NCBI GenBank assembly: GCA_028565635.1
Contig: JAOXYB010062868.1
Span: 1 to 10,506, forward strand
Length of the DNA: 10,506 nt
Direction of reading: 5' to 3'
DNA from: Phoronis ovalis
Lineage: Eukaryota; Phoronida; Phoronidae
This document shows positions 1 to 6,000 of the stretch, piece after piece. A program made the position numbers and the translations under genes. The stretch's first letter is position 1. Every line of letters begins with the position of its first letter. The notes beneath the pieces were generated by a model. It was not told where the DNA came from and did not search any database. It saw nothing but the letters and a program-made list of their open reading frames with translations.

Positions 1-136
1 TCCAAATTTTTGAATATCGTTACGGTAGCAATCCAAAAAAATACAGTGAAAAGTATACAATCCAAATCCAAAATTTTAACTCGGCTGCACACCCCCACCA
101 AAAAATAACCTGAGTACCCCCCCGGGTTTCAATGTC

Positions 137-167
137 GGATGGTAAACAAAAATTTACTTTACCATCC
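137..167. repeat. 10-bp perfect inverted repeat
   Basis: GGATGGTAAA (137-146) and TTTACCATCC (158-167) pair perfectly across an 11-nt spacer. It lies at the edge of a C-rich patch (about 85-125) and could mark the end of an interspersed element. Confidence 0.6.
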
Positions 168-342
168 ACTGTGTTTGGAAAGTATCTTCATGTCATATCA
201 TTTCACTCGATTTTTAACTTTTTAATTTTTCAGTGCAATTCTTTTTACTACTCTTTTAATGATAGTTTTTCTATTAAGATATTCTGAACTCCATGTATTT
301 ATTGAGCAATCTCAGTTGCATGCATATCAAATATAAAAACAA

Positions 343-374
343 TGCTGCATATCCTATAAATAGGATAAGCAGCA
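343..374. repeat. Near-perfect 14-bp hairpin
   Basis: Left arm TGCTGCATATCCTA (343-356) and right arm TAGGATAAGCAGCA (361-374) pair at 13 of 14 positions around a TAAA loop. It stands in otherwise featureless AT-rich sequence, so its role is unknown. Confidence 0.75.
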
Positions 375-1346
375 AAAAACATTCAAAGCACTCCTTGGCT
401 AAAACAAATTGAACAGGGTGACATGAATATTTTACCAAAGGGAATGGTAAACAATGGAGTTGCTATGTATAAATGTGAGAAAAAAAAATTGTGTGAGCTA
501 CACTTCTTTATTTTAATTGATTATACAGTTCATGCATGCAATAATTGACTTAAAATCTTATCAAACCCTTTTAATAATTGGAATTCATGTGATTGGAACA
601 GTGGAATAATTATTTTAATAATAAAAGAGACTATCATAGTACACTACATTACTTTATACACAACATACATACTGACAAAAATTGACAACATTTTTCTATC
701 AAACAATGTTATGTTTGTCATGGAAACACTTATACTTTAACTAATTTGGCAAGATAGCAGCTAGCTGGAAATACAATTCCATAAACAAAAACAAAATGAA
801 ACCCTAGACTAATAATACAGACAAAGTCATTAATTTATAGCACCTAACTTAATATGACATGACAAAATGTTACAGAAAAAGTTCAGTACCCTTTTATTAG
901 AAATGTAAAATTTCAAATATGTTTCAAACTGCATACTTTGGTGAATATCTAGCTATATGAAAAACCAGATCAACATTTTTTTTAAATAAATGTTATTGTT
1001 TTAAATGTTATTTTACTCTTCAAACTGAAAACAATGAAGTGAGATTGATGTTTTACTATACATATGTACAAATGTTTATCTTAACAACACATGAACTTCA
1101 TTAAAATAATACATTTCAACCATACCTGGCAGAATATTATCAAACACAGGAACATGCAGAAACAAAAACTAATATATAGACTGTTAGAAACAGCACCTTA
1201 CAAATAAACAACCAATAAACTTGAAAGTATTGTAAAACAGCAGATTCTACCACCCTGCAAAAGTTGGCACAAATTGTGTAGTGAGTATTATTTTTAAAAA
1301 CTTTATAACACTCAATTAAAACTATGCTATAATACTGATTATGTAC

Positions 1347-1388
1347 CTTGTACACCTTAAGGAAGCCCTCGATTTCGTTGTTGGCCAT
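1347..1388 (-). CDS. Probable first coding exon of an unidentified downstream gene
   Basis: Minus-strand ATG at 1388-1386 in a strong context (CACAAGATGGCC: A at -3, G at +4), encoding MANNEIEGFLKVYK, then a GT donor (AAG/GTACAT) at 1346. An alternative donor lies six bases earlier (AAG/GTGTAC). The codons (AAC, ATC, GAG, GGC, TTC, GTG, TAC, AAG) are far more GC-rich than the surrounding DNA, which argues for coding use. An in-frame TAG lies 12 nt upstream of the ATG and doubles as a possible acceptor (GTGTAG), so this is either the first exon or a second exon holding the start. The open frame continues to about 1140, but that part is AT-rich and looks intronic. I do not recognise the protein. 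It lies in tandem with zfh1, about 1.6 kb downstream. Confidence 0.5.
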
Positions 1389-2837
1389 CTTGTGACCATG
1401 CTACACTTGGTTAATTTTAAAAACATAAATAGTGATTGCAAATAATCCATGTTTTGGCACATTAGGAAGCAATACAAATAAACAGTCTAAAAGACAACAA
1501 ACTGTTAAATGATAGCACCGCAAGAATCAGTGTTGAAAACTAAATTTATCTACTTATTTTATTGCTGTTAACACACAATTATTCTATAAGCTCTAATCTG
1601 TACAATCTTTGGCACATGTGAGAATGATTTTTCTTGGAAGTGACTATCTAATTATGTGACTCATAGTGGCTACAGTTTACTTGAGTCGGATGGTGTATTT
1701 CTTTCCCTCAAGTATACTGATATAATTGTCACCAACAGGTTGTGTTTCTTGCCAGTAATGATTACACACCTTTCGTCACATGATTATGACAGAACAACTA
1801 TCCTGAGAAAAGAAAATAACAATCAAAATCCAATATAAAATCGCAATACAACAAACATATCATACAACTACAACAGATCTATATACAATACATTATGCAA
1901 ATTCACTCTATCGTGGGCATCTCTTTTTAAAAAATACAAGATAGAACAAAACAATATTTTATCTCAAAAAACATTCATTGATACTCCATTCATAGTACAG
2001 TGTACAACAAATATATTTCACAACAAAAAATTTAGATTTAAAAGTTTTTTAAATCTGATTGTACCAAGCAATTCTTTAGTTTACACAGCATATGTGTATT
2101 GAATTGTCATTTTCTGATAGATTGTCTAGTATCCGCTATTAACTATTTATCAATGTTGATGTACTTGTCAGCAAAGTAAAAAATTATATACTTTTCAATT
2201 CAATCAACTAAAATTTAAAGAATCAAATAGATTTTTAAAATGAAAATAAACATCTAACACGCCTATAAAGTAAACAAATCAATAAAAATGTAAAAATTAA
2301 TTTGGTCCAAAAATCAAGAAGTTTTTAAAACATGAAACATTTTAGTTCATAACAAACTAATTTTTAAATTGTGAATCCTTGAATACTTATGGTGGAGTTT
2401 TCCATAAAAGTAAATAAAAATGTATTAAACTACCTCAGTGACTCTAATTTTCTTAACATAGTTTTAAACATTCTTGAAAAAAATATTTAAAATGACTGTT
2501 TGGTAAACTGGTTGCTGTTTGAAACCAAGATGAACATGTTACAGTCATTACAGGTTGTTTAAACCCACTATTTCTTAACTTGTAATTTTTTGCTCTACAT
2601 GACATATGGTCCCAACATAAAAAGTTATTCTATACTGTAATGAATGTAGATGAATAAAATATGAACAACCAATGCAAGCTTTGACTCCACTGAGCAAATT
2701 CATCCCCAAATGTAAATTCACCTTAATTTACACCTCACTTAAAGAGGCTTTATGAAACCAAACGGCTCACATAGCACTTAATTAGGATTACATTTAAACA
2801 TATTTGTTTACCACAGTACCACCTACTAAACATTTCA
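1389..2837. other. Intergenic region between zfh1 and the next gene
   Basis: AT-rich, with no coding signal on either strand; the short open frame at 1656-1838 (plus) has no coding-like composition. It should hold the promoter or 5'UTR of the 1388 gene near its left end and possibly an extended zfh1 3'UTR at its right end. I see no TATA box or CpG cluster. Confidence 0.5.
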
Positions 2838-2843
2838 TTTATT
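2838..2843 (-). terminator. Candidate poly(A) signal of zfh1
   Basis: AATAAA on the minus strand, about 115 nt beyond the stop codon. About 15-40 nt further on, minus-strand sequence is G/T-rich (GTAGGTGGTACTGTGG), as expected of a downstream element. This would give a short 3'UTR of about 130-140 nt. Another AATAAA at 1558-1563 could serve a long form. Confidence 0.5.
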
Positions 2844-2958
2844 TAAGAGTACCGACTTTAATAACTTTTTGTCCATTAACCATTTGGGAAGACAAACAAT
2901 GAATCCTAGACATCCCATTTCATTTTAAATATTGGTTAATTATTTGTTAACTTTCTTT

Positions 2959-3053
2959 TCACTCTGACAGTGGAATTTCTTCACCAGCTTCAAGTGCAGC
3001 TTTGATTGGCTTGCAGTATTTATAGCGATGATTCATGTGTTGACTGTAGGAAC
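2959..3053 (-). CDS. zfh1: zfh1 last exon: end of finger 9 and short tail
   Basis: Acceptor GTTCCTTACAG-type end (CTTACAG at 3060-3054) followed by 95 coding nt to TGA at 2961-2959. It completes Gly, then encodes [20 protein letters not shown] and [10 protein letters not shown] before the stop. [14 protein letters not shown] is the hallmark ending of the last ZEB finger. Only about 17 residues follow it, whereas vertebrate ZEB proteins carry a long Glu/Asp-rich tail. No larger frame extends beyond the stop here; an alternative last exon with a tail would have to be spliced from further downstream. Confidence 0.92.
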
Positions 3054-6000
3054 CTGTAAGGAAAAGTGTCCAATGAAAAATACTCAGCCTTGAAAGATAT
3101 TTTTTACTCATCAAGTAAATTATATATCAGGTATGGAAAAAATTCAGCTCTGTTTTCTTCTGGGACTTGCATGTATGTTTCAATACAGTATTTTTTATTT
3201 CAAGAAGCTGCAGTAGAAATAGTAACAGATAAGTTGCAACAGATACTTTTTATATCTATAATTTATTATAAACACTGACATCATTTGAGAATAGTTCCCT
3301 ACCTGAATGGCTGAATCGCTTTCCACATTTCTTACATTCAAATGGCTTCTCCCCACTGTGCAGGCGCCTGTGCTCTGTCAAATGATGCTTATGTTTGAAC
3401 GATTTTGCACAAATGTCACAATGGAATGGCCGTGCACCTGGAAAAAGCACATGTAACAGTTAATTTTCACAATTCAAAACGAGGGATTCTACTTTTGATG
3501 TATCTATTGTTTACAAAATATAATCCTTATGATTAATTTTAAAATTTTAAATACTATAAATTAAGATGCAAATCAAGGATTCTGGTTTCTACTAGTAGAA
3601 TGCACATTCCTTACTTTAAATTTAGTCCTAAACTGCAGTTCTTGTGAAACCAGATGTTTCACATCAATTGCAAGCTGTTATCACATTAGGTTTCACAATA
3701 TATGTAAAGCTTTGCAAATTGGAGATTTTTTTTTCTTAAAAATACAATTATGTGCCATAACAAACAAAACTGGCAAAGTAAGTTTATGTAAATTAGGAAA
3801 GTCTATATCTATAATAAAAAACATTAAATTCATACTACTGCAAATAAACAACTGATTCCCATTCAAAAATTACTACCCCATTTTACAGACTTGACAACAT
3901 ATAGAGCCTATAGGTATTGTATAATATCTAATTTTCTCCGATGAAAATAACCTGTTATAAACAAGCATAAGCATACACACAGTGAAAATTAGATTATAAC
4001 ATTTGGAGTAAACCACAGATAAAATTATTTTTTGTGCAGTAAAATGTTCATCCTGGTTGATAATCCTTACCAGAATGTTCATATTTGTGACGTGCAAGAG
4101 AACTCTGTTTACTAAACATCTTGTCACACTGGTCGCAAGCATACATTCCCTCATCAATATCAACTTTATGGTGTTTCCAAGATTTGCGTTTCTTCTTGTG
4201 GGGGTGCATCTCATCTCCTGTTAGGGGACTGTCAACAAATTCCATTTCAATCTCTTCAGCTTCAACCTAACAAGTATTAAAAATAACCTTTTAATTAGAT
4301 ACTTAACTAGTGATCAAAAAATATTTTAACTACAATTAAAATTATAGTAAGGCAAGTGGACCATTTTACCTTTCAGTATATCGTGATTTAGAGTTTTAAA
4401 AATTAAACAAAACTTGTTTATGATAGAAAATTTTTTTATAGGAAACCTTACAAATCTGTAAATAAATGAAAAATAGTGCACTTGATGAAACTGACAAATG
4501 AAACACAAAATACTCAGCTGAAGCAGTTCTAAACAACTTTAAAAGGCTCACCTGTCTCCAAGATTTTTTTCTAAGTCGTTTAACAGAGCCACCATAATCA
4601 CTGTCACTGTCGTCACCAGATTGGGCTGATGAGTTACTATAACTTCCATGATCCAAAGTGTTATTCTCCTGGAAACGTCTATCGTATACTCGATGAGCCA
4701 TCCACGAGGGTCGTTGCTTTGAAGGCGAAGACTCATTGTGTCTTTTGGGTGAATTAGTGCTGTTACGACTAAACATGCCTTCCTGCTGCATGTATTTAAA
4801 AATGGCAGAATCTTGGAAATTCTTCATATCTTGCAGATGTTCTTGTAGTTTTGAATTAGTATTACGACTGAAAAGTACAGCATGTCCATTTGTGTGTGGT
4901 GGACTTGATTTCTTGGAGAGATCCAGAGGCTGCACCTGTTCAGGTTGCTTTTGGAATGGTGGTGTAGCCTGGGCAATGCTAGCGTTTATTCCACTTTGGG
5001 TATATTGTGGAGGAGCAGTGTAGTATAAAACTCCTTGTGGAATGCTCTGAGAGACATACGGCTGTGGTACGACCGGAATGTATGCACCAGGCTTTAAGGA
5101 TTCATTTAACCCATCTCCAGCAGAAGGTAGCTGCTGGGTCATTTGCTGAGCAGCCATTGTTGAAAAGTAGAGCAAATTTTTACCATGGCGTCTGTCTCTA
5201 GCTCTCATATTCTGAAACCAAACTTGTACAACTCGTTTTGGATATCCAACTTGGTTAGATAATTTCATCAATTCAAATTTTCTGGGCCTGGGATTAGTTT
5301 GATAGTAAGCCTTTAAGATGGCCAACTGTTCTTCATTGAAAAGTGACCTCGATCTGCAGCGTCCATTTTGCTCTTTCTCTGTACCATCATCCTCTTCATC
5401 AGATGTGATAGGTGTGGAGGGTCTTGTTGAACAATCAGATATCTGCTCTGCACCATCGTTGTTCTTATGTAGATCAGTACTTTTCTTACATAAGTAACGT
5501 TCATGCTGATGAAGTTCTACAGGGCTTTTAAAATTTTCATAGCAGAATCTGCAATACATTTTCTCTTCACTTTCACTTTCATATTTTAATTCATTTTCCA
5601 GTATATCTGCACTGGAGACCATATCAGGACTAACAGGCATTTTCGTTTCAGTTTCACTTGCTATCTTACTACTGGCAGTAGAAGCTACAGCAGCTAATTT
5701 GCTTAATGCTAGTTTATCTCTCTCATCAGAAGATTTCTGCTGCTGAGTAACAGTAGCATCAACAATTTCCAAAACCTTCTTAACAGCATCTTTTGCATCA
5801 GTTACTTCCTTAACTGGCGTACTTGGGGCAGATTTATTTGGCACTGGCGAAATTCTCCCATCTATATCAGGTTCCGTTTTTGGCACAGTTTTTGCTTGAT
5901 GATTGGCTGATTTTAGAGAAGCTTCTATAGGTGCTTGAAGACCATACAAAGCTGGCAGATTAGGGATCATAGCACTGGCAACACTATATGGCAAGTAAGG

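Larger units (their letters stand above)
1..1346. other. AT-rich non-coding flank
   Basis: No convincing exon on either strand. If the 1347-1388 exon is real, this is its first intron (minus strand). The only compositional outlier is about 78-135, with runs of C and CCCGGG, followed by the 137-167 inverted repeat. Confidence 0.6.

Noticed and set aside
1331-1337. miR-8/miR-200 seed match (CAGTATT on the minus strand), the known regulator of ZEB/zfh1
   Set aside because: It lies 1.6 kb past the stop, beyond both candidate poly(A) signals and inside the presumed neighbour gene; I found no match in the proximal 3'UTR.
3066-3278. Plus-strand 70-codon open frame
   Set aside because: It lies inside a zfh1 intron, is AT-rich and has no domain.
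3587-3600. Perfect 14-bp palindrome TTCTACTAGTAGAA
   Set aside because: About one such palindrome is expected by chance in a window of this size.
4736-5201. Plus-strand open frames over the main exon
   Set aside because: They are antisense to the secure homeodomain/PLDLS coding exon and encode nothing recognisable; the Cys-rich wording is a by-product of the opposite strand.
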